DNA of 64,000 nt from assembly GCF_022699665.1 (NCBI RefSeq), contig NZ_JALDNB010000002.1, positions 248,001-312,000 on the forward strand, written 5' to 3'. Positions 44,735 to 53,315 of the stretch are shown here, piece after piece. Under the pieces are notes generated by a model, which was not told where the DNA came from, ran no database searches, and saw only the letters and a list, made by a program, of their open reading frames with translations. The number at the start of each line of letters is the position of its first letter. The first letter of the stretch is position 1. Made by a program: the position numbers and the translations under genes. This DNA comes from Chryseobacterium aahli. GTDB lineage: Bacteria; Bacteroidota; Bacteroidia; Flavobacteriales; Weeksellaceae.

Positions 44735-44763
44735 AAAGCCAAGGCAATAGCTTTGGCTTTTTT
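44735..44763. terminator. Terminator of the TPR gene, usable on both strands
   Basis: AAAGCCAAGGC / GCTTTGGCTTT (11 pairs with one wobble), 4-base loop, then six T on the plus strand. On the minus strand the hairpin is followed by TATTTTT. Confidence 0.8.
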
Positions 44764-44789
44764 GAATAAAATAATATTGAAATATAAAT

Positions 44790-44878
44790 TTATTGAATTC
44801 TTTTTAAAGGAATTCCAATAATAGTATTCGAGGAAGTGGTATTACTGGAGGAATTAGTAGAGTATGCTACAATAGACA
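44790..44878 (-). other. Short frame of uncertain meaning beside the IS remnant
   Basis: A 29-codon frame (MSIVAYSTNSSSNT... ending IIGIPLKRIQ) whose stop lies 26 bases before the minus-strand use of the shared terminator. It may be the 3' remnant of a gene cut by the IS. It is Ser/Asn-rich and unrecognised. Confidence 0.25.
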
Positions 44879-44897
44879 TTGTGTAATATTATCATCT

Positions 44898-45264
44898 TCA
44901 GTATTCATGATTTTTAATGAATCCATATTTCATCCACCGTTCTTGGAAATGCTTTAGCATTCATGCATACCTTAAAAAGAAAATAACAGAAAATGCCGAT
45001 TGTTTTTTTTAATATATCGCACTCCAGCTCTGCATCTTTAATTTTTTCTCCAATTCGTGAATTTTTTCCTGCTTCGGAGTTAGTTTAAGATTTCCATTTC
45101 CAGGAAAGCTTCACTCACCAAATTCCTCATATTCTTTTCGACATTTATAAAGAAATGTAGCTTTAAAGTTCTCGAGCTAATTACGAGATATTGTTTTTTT
45201 CACTGCTCAATTGAATGGCTTTTGTTTTAAAAGCTGGATCATAAATTTTTCGCTCTCGTTTCAT
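44898..45264 (-). pseudogene. Decayed IS3-family transposase (orfA with traces of orfB)
   Basis: Minus-strand translation from ATG 45264 gives MKRERKIYDPAFKTKAIQL, then NNIS-stop-LAREL. After a frameshift come KATFLYKCRKEYEEFGE-stop-SFPGNGNLKLTP, KQEKIHELEKKLK and, after another shift, DAELECDILKKTIGIF. These are the helix-turn-helix and leucine-zipper parts of IS3-type OrfA. FQERWMKYGFIKNHEY around 44900-44950 matches the start of OrfB. At least two in-frame stops and two frameshifts make it non-functional, and most of orfB is gone. Confidence 0.88.
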
Positions 45265-45278
45265 AAGTTAAAATTAAG

Positions 45279-45350
45279 GCTTTATGCTTAACTTGGACTG
45301 GACGCTAAATTAGGATATCCAAAATCCTAATTTATATTAAAAGCATAAGC
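45279..45350. repeat. Right end of the IS remnant with nested inverted repeats
   Basis: Contains TGGACTGGACGCTAAATTAG, which resembles an IS3-family terminal repeat. Outer arms at 45279-45291 and 45339-45350 (GCTTTATGCTTAA / AAAAGCATAAGC) enclose AAATTAGGAT / ATCCTAATTT at 45307-45333. The remainder of 44764-45500 is degraded or featureless apart from the hairpin at 45445. Confidence 0.5.
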
Positions 45351-45444
45351 AATCTAACACAAAAAACAATTCTTAATAATTTTCCGGAAATAATTATAAT
45401 TACAGATCAGGCAAGATTATTTTTCATATACTCTACTATCGCCA

Positions 45445-45473
45445 AATCGGCGGCACCAAAGGTGCCGCCGATT
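45445..45473. other. Strong GC-rich hairpin downstream of the PUL
   Basis: AATCGGCGGCACC / GGTGCCGCCGATT, perfect 13-base stem with a 3-base loop, far more GC-rich than its surroundings. It lies about 28 bases beyond the stop of the last PUL gene (minus strand) but has no T-run after it on either strand. It may protect the mRNA 3' end or end transcription in another way. Confidence 0.65.
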
Positions 45474-45500
45474 CTGATAAAAAAATATTAATATGAAGTG

Positions 45501-46940
45501 TTATAAAATTACAGTCTGTATAGAGTGTGCAGGTGCAGACAACTTCGCCGACATTCCTTCGATCCAAAGATTGGTGTCAATATCATTGTCGGAATCATTC
45601 ATGATAACAGTGACTAACTGTCCGTTTTCATTCATAAAAGTTGTTGAAGTTAAAGCAGCTCTATTGGATGAACTTCCGATTCTTTGAGCATTTGGTTTAA
45701 TGAATTTGGAAACGTGACCAACATAATAATATTCATAAGTATAATGAACTTCCCCTGTTTTCGTATCTGCAATGATCGGTGCAAAACAGAAATTCCCAAC
45801 ATGATTCGGTCCGCCTGTTTCGTCTAAAAGAATGTTCCAATCAGTCCATAAAGCGGTTCCTTTATTAAAATCGTTGATCATATTTCTTCCGTACAATTCG
45901 CCTAAACTTACGTCGTAAATTTTAGACATATCAAATTGCTCCTTACAACCTTCTGTAAAAGCTAAAAACTTATCAGGAAAAGCTCTTTGCGTTTCTAGTA
46001 AATTGTCGAATAACTGAGTTTTGTTATTCCATGTTTCATACCAGTGATAGCCGATTCCGTGAGCATACTTTGAAGTTTCAGGATCGCTTAATGTCGTTGT
46101 TGCTCTTTGATAAATCAAATCACGGTTATGATCCCAAATCATTACTTTTTTATCTTTAAATCCGTTTTTCCAAAGGGTTGGACCTAAATTATTTTTCAGG
46201 AACTTCCCTTCTTCTTCAGCCGTATAAATACAAGATTCCCAGCTTTGCGTTGCCATCGGTTCGTTTTGAACTGTCAATCCCCAAACATTGATCCCTCTCT
46301 TTTCGTATTCGTTGATGAATTTCACATAATAATCTGCCCAAGTTTGGTAGAAAGCATTTTCCAGTCTGCCTCCTTTCAACATACTTTTGTTAGATTTCAT
46401 CCAAGCCGGTGGACTCCAGGGAGAAAAATAGAACGTAAAATCTTTTCCAATTGCCTTTTGAGCTTCTTTAATTAATGGAATTTTATACTTTTCATCATGA
46501 GCAACATTGAATGATTTTAAAGAATTGTCATTTTCTGTAACATAAGTATAAGAATCGCTTGAGAAGTCACACGAGTTCATATTGGTACGAACAACTGTAT
46601 ATCCCAACCCATTTTTTCCATAATAAGCTTCAAGAATTTCTTTCTGTTTATTTTTTGGAAGTTTATAAAAAGTTTCAGCCGATGCATCTGTGATCGCACC
46701 ACCGATTCCGATAAGTTTTTGATATTTAAAATCAGGATCTACAAAAACACAGGCATCTGTTTCTTTTGGCTGATCCATCTTTTCAAATTTCACCGTTCCT
46801 TTATCAACCATCTTTTCGTTGGTTTTAGAATTGGTAAAAATTACTTTTGCTGTTTTTTCTGCATTCTTTTTCCAATAATCCTGAGCATTTGCATTAAAAA
46901 AAGCTCCTACTACAAAACAACTTACAATTAGCTTTTTCAT
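45501..46940 (-). CDS. GH30-family glycoside hydrolase (PUL enzyme 1)
   Basis: 479 residues, signal peptide ending NANAQ. The TIM-barrel core has KLIGIGGAITDASAETF, YFSPWSPPAWMKSN, the acid/base Glu in LTVQNEPMA (about Glu227) and the nucleophile in LAFTEGCKEQ (about Glu330), followed by the C-terminal beta-sandwich. GH30 members include glucosylceramidases, endo-beta-1,6-glucanases and beta-1,6/1,3-glucosidases. In this context a beta-glucan role is likely. Last gene of the polysaccharide locus. A second GH30 in the locus differs clearly in sequence. Confidence 0.88.
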   Translation of the reverse strand: MKKLIVSCFVVGAFFNANAQDYWKKNAEKTAKVIFTNSKTNEKMVDKGTVKFEKMDQPKETDACVFVDPDFKYQKLIGIGGAITDASAETFYKLPKNKQKEILEAYYGKNGLGYTVVRTNMNSCDFSSDSYTYVTENDNSLKSFNVAHDEKYKIPLIKEAQKAIGKDFTFYFSPWSPPAWMKSNKSMLKGGRLENAFYQTWADYYVKFINEYEKRGINVWGLTVQNEPMATQSWESCIYTAEEEGKFLKNNLGPTLWKNGFKDKKVMIWDHNRDLIYQRATTTLSDPETSKYAHGIGYHWYETWNNKTQLFDNLLETQRAFPDKFLAFTEGCKEQFDMSKIYDVSLGELYGRNMINDFNKGTALWTDWNILLDETGGPNHVGNFCFAPIIADTKTGEVHYTYEYYYVGHVSKFIKPNAQRIGSSSNRAALTSTTFMNENGQLVTVIMNDSDNDIDTNLWIEGMSAKLSAPAHSIQTVIL

Positions 46941-46992
46941 TTATTTCTTCTTTCTATTTTTCTATATTAAACCACCCCGTCAAAAATTCCTT

Positions 46993-47030
46993 GAATTTTC
47001 GCCACCCCTCCAACGGAGGGGAATTTTCGC
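46993..47030. repeat. Hairpin bracketed by direct repeats between GH30 and GH16 genes
   Basis: GAATTTTCGC at 46993-47002 and 47021-47030 flank CCCCTCC AAC GGAGGGG (47005-47021). This C/G-rich palindrome type recurs between flavobacterial genes in my experience. It could affect transcript processing between the two enzymes. Confidence 0.55.
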
Positions 47031-47035
47031 AACTT

Positions 47036-47848
47036 TTATTTTTTATTCTGATAGACCCTTACATAATCGATATAATATTTTTGAGGGAAAATAGAATCAT
47101 CAATTCCTTCTTTTCCGCCCCAAAATCCACCGACTGCTAAATTTAAAATGATGAAATACGGCTGATCAAAAGGCCAAGATTCATATGTCTTTTCTTTATT
47201 TTCATAGGTGAAAAACTTTTGATCATCTATATAAACATCAATTTTTTCAGGTGTCCAATCTACTTTGTAAATGTGAAATTTTTCACTAGCATCTTTTACA
47301 AACAATGTATCAGTTTTTTGAGTTCCGATAATGTGATTGTACTTTTTGGTATGCACGGAAGCATGAATATAACCTTGATTAAAACCAACGTGTTCCATAA
47401 TATCAAGCTCGCCGTCATCGGGCCATTCTTTCATATTTTCGCTCATCATCCAGATTGCAGGCCACGTTCCGCGACCTTTAGGAAGTTTAGCACGGACTTC
47501 AATTGTTCCATATTGAAAGGAGAATTTTCCTTTCGTTAACAATCTTGCCGAAGTATATTTATTCTTTTCCCAAATTTCTTTTTTAGCTTCAATGACAAGA
47601 TTTCCGTTTTCAACTCTAGCATTTTCCAAACGGTTCTTTGTATAAAACTGAGATTCATTGTTACCGTAACCGTCACCACCAACATCATAATTCCATTTTG
47701 TGGAATCTGGTAAACCATTTCTATTAAATTCATCATTCCAGATTAATTTTCTGCTGGAATCTGGTTTATTTGAAGCACAACCTTCAACACAGAAAGCCAA
47801 AGCTCCTCCGATGATTAATTGAAAAATATGTTGAAGTTTTATTTTCAT
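47036..47848 (-). CDS. GH16-family endo-beta-glucanase (laminarinase-like) lipoprotein
   Basis: About 270 residues. A lipoprotein signal ends VEGC (Cys), followed by a jelly-roll GH16 domain: LIWNDEFNRNGLPDSTKWNYD, PAIWMMSE, the catalytic ELDIMEH (ExDxxE) and LNLAVGGFWGG. These fit GH16_3 laminarinases cutting beta-1,3-glucan. I start at ATG 47848, because the ATG at 47878 lies inside a palindromic repeat. Surface anchoring would allow the initial attack on the polymer. Confidence 0.88.
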   Translation of the reverse strand: MKIKLQHIFQLIIGGALAFCVEGCASNKPDSSRKLIWNDEFNRNGLPDSTKWNYDVGGDGYGNNESQFYTKNRLENARVENGNLVIEAKKEIWEKNKYTSARLLTKGKFSFQYGTIEVRAKLPKGRGTWPAIWMMSENMKEWPDDGELDIMEHVGFNQGYIHASVHTKKYNHIIGTQKTDTLFVKDASEKFHIYKVDWTPEKIDVYIDDQKFFTYENKEKTYESWPFDQPYFIILNLAVGGFWGGKEGIDDSIFPQKYYIDYVRVYQNKK

Positions 47849-47870
47849 GATTTTAAGATTAAACTTTGAT

Positions 47871-47955
47871 TTTGTCATTCTGAGGAACGAAGAATCTCTA
47901 TTCTATTTAAATAAATAGATTCTTCACGCCGCTTTGATTCGTTCGGAATGACAAA
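47871..47955. repeat. REP-like palindromic repeat between GH16 and GH3 genes
   Basis: TTTGTCATTCTGAGGAACGAA at the left is mirrored by TTCGTTCGGAATGACAAA at the right (3-base indel). AGAATCT / AGATTCT forms an inner stem. It shares the TTTGTCATTC...GACAAA ends with 5785-5841 and 9949-9996. Confidence 0.75.
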
Positions 47956-48004
47956 CAATGCTTTCTATTAATATTCTTATAAAAAACGCTAAGTCCTCTA
48001 CCAA

Positions 48005-48026
48005 CAAAAGCGGGTTTCATCCCGCT
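48005..48026 (-). terminator. Weak terminator-like hairpin after the GH3 gene
   Basis: Minus strand AGCGGG / CCCGCT, 6-base loop, then TTTTG. It starts 14 bases after the GH3 stop and could reduce transcription into the last two PUL genes. Confidence 0.45.
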
Positions 48027-48039
48027 CTCTCAGTATTTT

Positions 48040-50262
48040 TTATTTTGTCCAATCAATTCTCTTCGTCTGAACATTTTGAGAATCGGTTCCAACCATAATG
48101 TCAAATTCTCCGGCTTCCCAATCATAATTCAATTCATCATCGTAAAATTTTAAATTTTCCGGAGTTAATGTAAAATTGATTGTCTTACTTTCTCCTTTTT
48201 TAATGAAAACTTTTTGGAAACCTTTCAATTCTTTAACAGGTCTTACCACTTTCCCGACTAAATCTCTGATGTATAGCTGCACCACTTCTTCCCCATCATA
48301 ATTTCCGGTATTGGCAACGTTTACGCTGATATTCAAAGTCTGATTTCCTTTAAGATTTGTCGAACTTAAATTCATATCAGAATATTTAAATTGAGTATAG
48401 CTTAAACCATAACCAAACGGAAATTTCGGATCGTTATCCAAATCTATGTAAGCGGAAACGTAATTTCTATCTGTATTGTTTTTTGCAGGTCTTCCTGTGT
48501 TGTAATGATTGTAATAAACGGGAATCTGACCAACTGTTCTCGGAAAACTCATCGGCAATTTCCCACCAGGATTTACTGTTCCGAAAAGTACATCTGCAAT
48601 TGAATTTCCTGCTTCGGTACCCAACCACCAATTGTACATAATTGTAGGAATATTGTCTGCCGCCCAGTCAAAAACCAAAGGTCTTCCAGCGTTGATCATT
48701 AAGACGATCGGTTTTCCTGTTTTTGCAATTTCTTTCAATAAATCTTCCTGAACTCCCGTGAAATGGAGATTACTCCTACTTTTCGCCTCCCCACTCATGG
48801 CGTGACCTTCACCTAAAGCCATGATGACAACATCTGCTTTTTTTGCAGTTTCTACCGCTTCAGCAAACATCGATTTATCCTGATCATCAACGTTAGCGCC
48901 TTTTGCGTATAATAACGTTGAGTTTTTGTCTAACTGATTTTTAATTCCGTCAAACTGAGTAATGATTCTTTGATTATCATCTTTAAAAGCAACCGACCAA
49001 AAACCGTGATTGGCAGTGGTTTCTTTTCCAAAAGGTCCGATCAATGCTATCGTTTTCGTAGTTTTTGAAAGTGGAAGAATATTTTTTTGATTTTTCAATA
49101 AAACAATACTTTTTGAACCAAATTCTCTCCCAAATTTTCTGTTTTCCTGATTATTTAATTGCTCTTTCTGTCTTTTTTCGTTGCTGAATCTGTAAGGATC
49201 ATCAAATAATCCCATCTCGAATTTTTTAACCAAAATCCTTCTTGCAGCATCATCAATCAACTTTGGATCAACCTTTCCTTCCTGAACCAACTTTGGAAGT
49301 TCAGCCATGTAGGCACGGCTTTCCATATCCATGTCGCTTCCGGCAATGATTGCTTTTTCTGCAGCTTCTTTATTGTCTTTTGCGTAACCGTGAGGAACCA
49401 TTTCTCCGATACTTCCCCAATCTGAAACCACAAAACCTTGATAGTTCCATTTACCTTTTAATAAATCTCTTAAAATATATTTGTTAGCCGTCGCCGGAAT
49501 TCCGTTGATGTCATTAAAAGAATTCATAAAAGTGGCAACACCTGCTTCTGCAGCCGCTTTGAATGGTGGCAAATACGTTTCGTGTAATTGTCTTAAACTC
49601 ATATCAACAGAATTGTAATCTCTTCCGCCAACTGCTGCTCCATATGCTGCGAAATGCTTTGCACAAGCCATTATTGCATCAAGATTTCCCAAACCTTTTC
49701 CCTGAAAACCTTTGATTCTTGCCAAACCAATTAAAGTTCCCAAGTATGTATCTTCACCCGAACCTTCCATCACTCTACCCCATCTTGGATCTCTTGCAAT
49801 GTCAACCATCGGTGCAAAAGTCCAGTGAATTCCGTAAGCAGAAGCTTCTGTTGCAGCAATTCGTTCAGATTTTTCGATTAATCCCAAATCCCAGCTTGCA
49901 GCCTGACCAAGATTTACAGGAAAGGTAGTTCGGTAACCATGAATCACGTCTTGACCGAATAGCATTGGAATTTTTAATCTTGATTTTAAAGCTAATTCCT
50001 GAAACTTTTTGGTTTCTTCTGCTCCTGCTACATTCAGCATAGATCCCACTTTGCCTTGCTTTATTTCATTCAAAACATTTGCAGAGTTGGAATTCTGAGG
50101 GCCTGTTGCATATTCAAACCCACTATATTGAACGAGTTGCCCTACTTTTTCTTCCAAAGTCATTTTAGATAAAAGCTCAGAAACTTTCTGGTCAATTGTT
50201 TTTTGTCCAAAGGCATTGAGTCCAAATGCTGTAAATGCTAGTATGAAATAAAGTTTTTTCAT
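48040..50262 (-). CDS. bglX: GH3-family beta-glucosidase (BglX-like)
   Basis: 740 residues with a signal peptide (ending NAFGQ). The catalytic barrel carries the nucleophile in GFVVSDWGS (about Asp281) and KHFAAYG. The second domain has GEGHAMSGEAKSR, and a fibronectin III-like C-terminal domain ends the protein. It removes glucose from oligosaccharide ends in the periplasm. Within this locus it would finish breakdown of beta-1,3/1,6-gluco-oligosaccharides. Confidence 0.92.
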   Translation of the reverse strand: MKKLYFILAFTAFGLNAFGQKTIDQKVSELLSKMTLEEKVGQLVQYSGFEYATGPQNSNSANVLNEIKQGKVGSMLNVAGAEETKKFQELALKSRLKIPMLFGQDVIHGYRTTFPVNLGQAASWDLGLIEKSERIAATEASAYGIHWTFAPMVDIARDPRWGRVMEGSGEDTYLGTLIGLARIKGFQGKGLGNLDAIMACAKHFAAYGAAVGGRDYNSVDMSLRQLHETYLPPFKAAAEAGVATFMNSFNDINGIPATANKYILRDLLKGKWNYQGFVVSDWGSIGEMVPHGYAKDNKEAAEKAIIAGSDMDMESRAYMAELPKLVQEGKVDPKLIDDAARRILVKKFEMGLFDDPYRFSNEKRQKEQLNNQENRKFGREFGSKSIVLLKNQKNILPLSKTTKTIALIGPFGKETTANHGFWSVAFKDDNQRIITQFDGIKNQLDKNSTLLYAKGANVDDQDKSMFAEAVETAKKADVVIMALGEGHAMSGEAKSRSNLHFTGVQEDLLKEIAKTGKPIVLMINAGRPLVFDWAADNIPTIMYNWWLGTEAGNSIADVLFGTVNPGGKLPMSFPRTVGQIPVYYNHYNTGRPAKNNTDRNYVSAYIDLDNDPKFPFGYGLSYTQFKYSDMNLSSTNLKGNQTLNISVNVANTGNYDGEEVVQLYIRDLVGKVVRPVKELKGFQKVFIKKGESKTINFTLTPENLKFYDDELNYDWEAGEFDIMVGTDSQNVQTKRIDWTK

Positions 50263-50327
50263 TTTAATTTATTTTTTGCTGGAACCTTTAATAATTTAAA
50301 AATTGCTTGATTGTCTTGCATATGATT

Positions 50328-51758
50328 TTAAAAAATATAGGTAGCAACCGAACTTCCTGTAATGACTACGGGAGCTGTTTTGTTTTTATATTTAATATTG
50401 AAATTTTCGTCTGTCTTGCTATAGTTCTGAACAATCAAAACTGTTTTTCCTTCAGGAGTTTTAAAGGCTACTGTTGAAAGGTTATCTGTCTGCGTTGAGG
50501 AAATTCTCTGAGAATTGGCAGGAACAAATTTTGATGCATGGGCAATAATATAATACGCCACATTTCTAGTAAAATTTTCTTTATCCGAAACTGTGATAGC
50601 ACCTTTGCATTCTGTGCAACCTCCTGGAGTATGTGGTTTAAATTCAGTGTCGTTGGCAAGATTCCATTCTAAAGCGATTTTGCTCCAATTTCTCATAGAA
50701 CCAATAACTACATTTTTGGTATGCCAGTTTAAATCTTCATTGAAGGTACCTTTTGCACCCGTCCATTGTTCTGTGAAATATAAATTCTTATTTGGATGAG
50801 CATTATGAACAGTGCTCAATGCTGAAATATCACCTTCGTATAAATGAAAAGCTGAACCGTCAATATATTGGTTTGCTTCAGCATCATTTAAAATATTAAT
50901 GGCATATTCGGGTTTGTTGCAATTATGATCGTAAACGACAATTTTAGTTTTAATCTTGTTTGACTTAAAAATTGGCCCTAAACTTTGCTTAATAAAATCT
51001 CTCTGCTGGTCTGAAACCATCAATAAACTTGGGTTATTTCCGGGATGTAAAGGTTCGTTTTGAGGAGTTATCGCATCGATTGTAATTCCTTCTTTCTGCA
51101 TTCCCTGAATATATTTTACGAAATATTTAGCATATGTATCGTAGAATTCAGGTTTTAAACTTCCACCAATCGATTTACCATTATCTTTCATCCAAACCGG
51201 TGGTGACCACGGAGCGGCAATGATTTTTATTTTTGGATTGATGGCTAAAATTTCTTTTAACATCGCAATTAAATCTTTATCTCTCGCCAAACTAAATTTA
51301 GATAACGTTGGATCAGTTTGACCTTGAGGTAAATCATCGTAAGAAAAAACTTCGCCATCCAAATCAGATGCGCCAATGCTTAATCTTAAATAACTTACAG
51401 CAATCGAATTTTTATCATTTCCGAAAAGTTCATTTAGCAAAGCTTTCCTTTTGGATGCTGAAAGAAGGTTGATTACTTCAACACTTCCGCCTGTTAATGT
51501 ATATCCGAAACCGTCAACATATTGAAACTTTTGAGTGTCATCAATTTCAATATTCTGAAAATTATTAGATGTATTTACAAAACTGCTTGGAGTTTGCTGT
51601 TGTAATTTTACACTTTCATCACCTTTAGTAAGCCAAATTTGAACTTTATTATCTGCCGTTGAAACAGACTTGCACGAGGTTAAAGATAAAAGTACCACAC
51701 CGCTAAATAGCAGTGCAGTACTCTTTAAAAAGAAACTATATGATTTTTGAAACTTCAT
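50328..51758 (-). CDS. GH30-family glycoside hydrolase lipoprotein (PUL enzyme 2)
   Basis: 476 residues, lipoprotein signal with LTSC (Cys29). The core has VDGFGYTLTGGSVEVIN, LRLSIGASDLDGEVFSYDD, AAPWSPPVWMKDN, the acid/base in ITPQNEPLHPG (about Glu235) and the nucleophile in LYFTEQWTG (about Glu330). It resembles GH30_3 endo-beta-1,6-glucanases. Its ATG lies 1 base after the susD stop, so translation is coupled. It is likely surface-exposed and attacks the glucan first. Confidence 0.9.
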   Translation of the reverse strand: MKFQKSYSFFLKSTALLFSGVVLLSLTSCKSVSTADNKVQIWLTKGDESVKLQQQTPSSFVNTSNNFQNIEIDDTQKFQYVDGFGYTLTGGSVEVINLLSASKRKALLNELFGNDKNSIAVSYLRLSIGASDLDGEVFSYDDLPQGQTDPTLSKFSLARDKDLIAMLKEILAINPKIKIIAAPWSPPVWMKDNGKSIGGSLKPEFYDTYAKYFVKYIQGMQKEGITIDAITPQNEPLHPGNNPSLLMVSDQQRDFIKQSLGPIFKSNKIKTKIVVYDHNCNKPEYAINILNDAEANQYIDGSAFHLYEGDISALSTVHNAHPNKNLYFTEQWTGAKGTFNEDLNWHTKNVVIGSMRNWSKIALEWNLANDTEFKPHTPGGCTECKGAITVSDKENFTRNVAYYIIAHASKFVPANSQRISSTQTDNLSTVAFKTPEGKTVLIVQNYSKTDENFNIKYKNKTAPVVITGSSVATYIF

Positions 51759-51759
51759 T

Positions 51760-53304
51760 TTAATAATTAGGATTTTGTACTAAAGCTGTGTTTGTAAGCT
51801 CGTTAAAAGGAATTGGTAAAATTTCATTTTTACCAGCGGTAAATCCTCTCGCACCTAATTTTGCAGGAGCATCTCCCCATCTTACCAAATCAAAGAATCT
51901 GTGACCTTCACCAGCCAACTCTCTTCTCCTTTCGTCTTTTATAGCCTGCATAGAAACTGGAACTGGTGTTAATCCGACTCTTGCTCTTACTGCATCTAAA
52001 AGCGCCTGAGCTCTTGATCCTGATCCATTTAATGCCTCTGCTTCCATTAAATAGGTGTCTGCTAATCTAATTGCCATATAATTTTGACGGAAGTTTAGTT
52101 CTGGTGTACCTGGCAAAGTAGATTTATCTGCTTCTCTAGGCATAAATTTATTCAAGAAATATCCTGTATCTCTATATCCTCCTGAATACGTGATTTTGCC
52201 GTCCTGAACTAATTTTTTAGCATTAAAAACAGTAGCATCCAAACGAGGGTCACCTTGCATGAAATTAAATAAGTCAACAGTCATCGGATTGAAGCCCCAC
52301 CCTGAAACCATTTCTGGAGCATTATTAGCCGGAGCACCTTGGGGAGGTACTACTTTACCATACGAAATAATTCCTATCATTTGATTAACCGAATTCCCTT
52401 CATCTTTTCCTGAACCCCAAAAACTCCAATCTGAATTTCCTTTGTTGGTGTGCATTACTTCCAAAATAGATTCTGTGGTAAATTTGTTGTCAATTACCCA
52501 TAAATCTGCAAAATTACCAACAAGTTTGTAACCGTATTGGCTTGTACCTCCGGGAGTTCCATTCACCATCTCGAATTGAGCTGCTGCTTCGCTGTATTTT
52601 TTATTATACAAATAAATTTTACCCAAAATAGCACGTGCAGTTCCCTGCGTTATTCTACCTTTCTCGGCACCATTTGCGGTCATTGGCAAATCTCCTATAG
52701 AAGCTAATATATCTGCTTGAATCTGGGTATAGATATCTGCCACATTTGCTTGAGGAATGTTATAGTAATCATCATTTGATTTGATAGGAATCAGAATTAA
52801 AGGAACTCTACCAAACATTCTTACCAATTCAAAATAGTATAGAGATCTAAGTGTTTTTGCCTCTGCTACAAATCTTTTTCTGGTCTGATCATTCATATTT
52901 GCATTTGGAATTCTGTCAATCAAGAGATTTGCTCTTGCAATCCCTTGATAATAATCTCTCCAATAACTTGCGGGCATAATAATAGGATTAATAGTGAAAT
53001 TTGACATTCCTTGAATACCAGCTCCGTCTGTAGAACTACCACCTCCTGAGAAAAAATCATCGGACGCTGCATTGAAAAATGTAACGTCATTTTCAAAACC
53101 GCCAGAATACTTTCTTAATAGATCATATACTGCCACTAATCCACTAAAGGATTGCTCTTCATTTCTAAAGTAATTTTCTGTATCAAATGTTCCTGTATTT
53201 TTTACATCTTCAAGATTAGAATCATTACAAGAAACAGCACCGAAAGTTGCTCCTGCTAAAAGCAACACCGATAAACTTTTATATAAAAATCTTTTATTTT
53301 TCAT
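51760..53304 (-). CDS. susD: SusD-like surface glycan-binding lipoprotein
   Basis: 514 residues, lipoprotein signal ending VSC (Cys26). The N-terminal TPR-like helices and C-terminal SusD block are present: RFVAEAKTLRSLYYFELVRMFGRVPLI and RDERRRELAGEGHRFFDLVRWG-type sequence (KDERRRELAGEGHRFFDLVRW). It caps the SusC barrel and binds oligosaccharides. It begins 11 bases after the susC stop. Confidence 0.94.
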   Translation of the reverse strand: MKNKRFLYKSLSVLLLAGATFGAVSCNDSNLEDVKNTGTFDTENYFRNEEQSFSGLVAVYDLLRKYSGGFENDVTFFNAASDDFFSGGGSSTDGAGIQGMSNFTINPIIMPASYWRDYYQGIARANLLIDRIPNANMNDQTRKRFVAEAKTLRSLYYFELVRMFGRVPLILIPIKSNDDYYNIPQANVADIYTQIQADILASIGDLPMTANGAEKGRITQGTARAILGKIYLYNKKYSEAAAQFEMVNGTPGGTSQYGYKLVGNFADLWVIDNKFTTESILEVMHTNKGNSDWSFWGSGKDEGNSVNQMIGIISYGKVVPPQGAPANNAPEMVSGWGFNPMTVDLFNFMQGDPRLDATVFNAKKLVQDGKITYSGGYRDTGYFLNKFMPREADKSTLPGTPELNFRQNYMAIRLADTYLMEAEALNGSGSRAQALLDAVRARVGLTPVPVSMQAIKDERRRELAGEGHRFFDLVRWGDAPAKLGARGFTAGKNEILPIPFNELTNTALVQNPNY

Positions 53305-53315
53305 TTTTTCTTTAA

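Noticed and set aside
45493..46931. Plus-strand frames opposite the GH30 gene
   Set aside because: Composition and lack of motifs show they mirror the real minus-strand gene.
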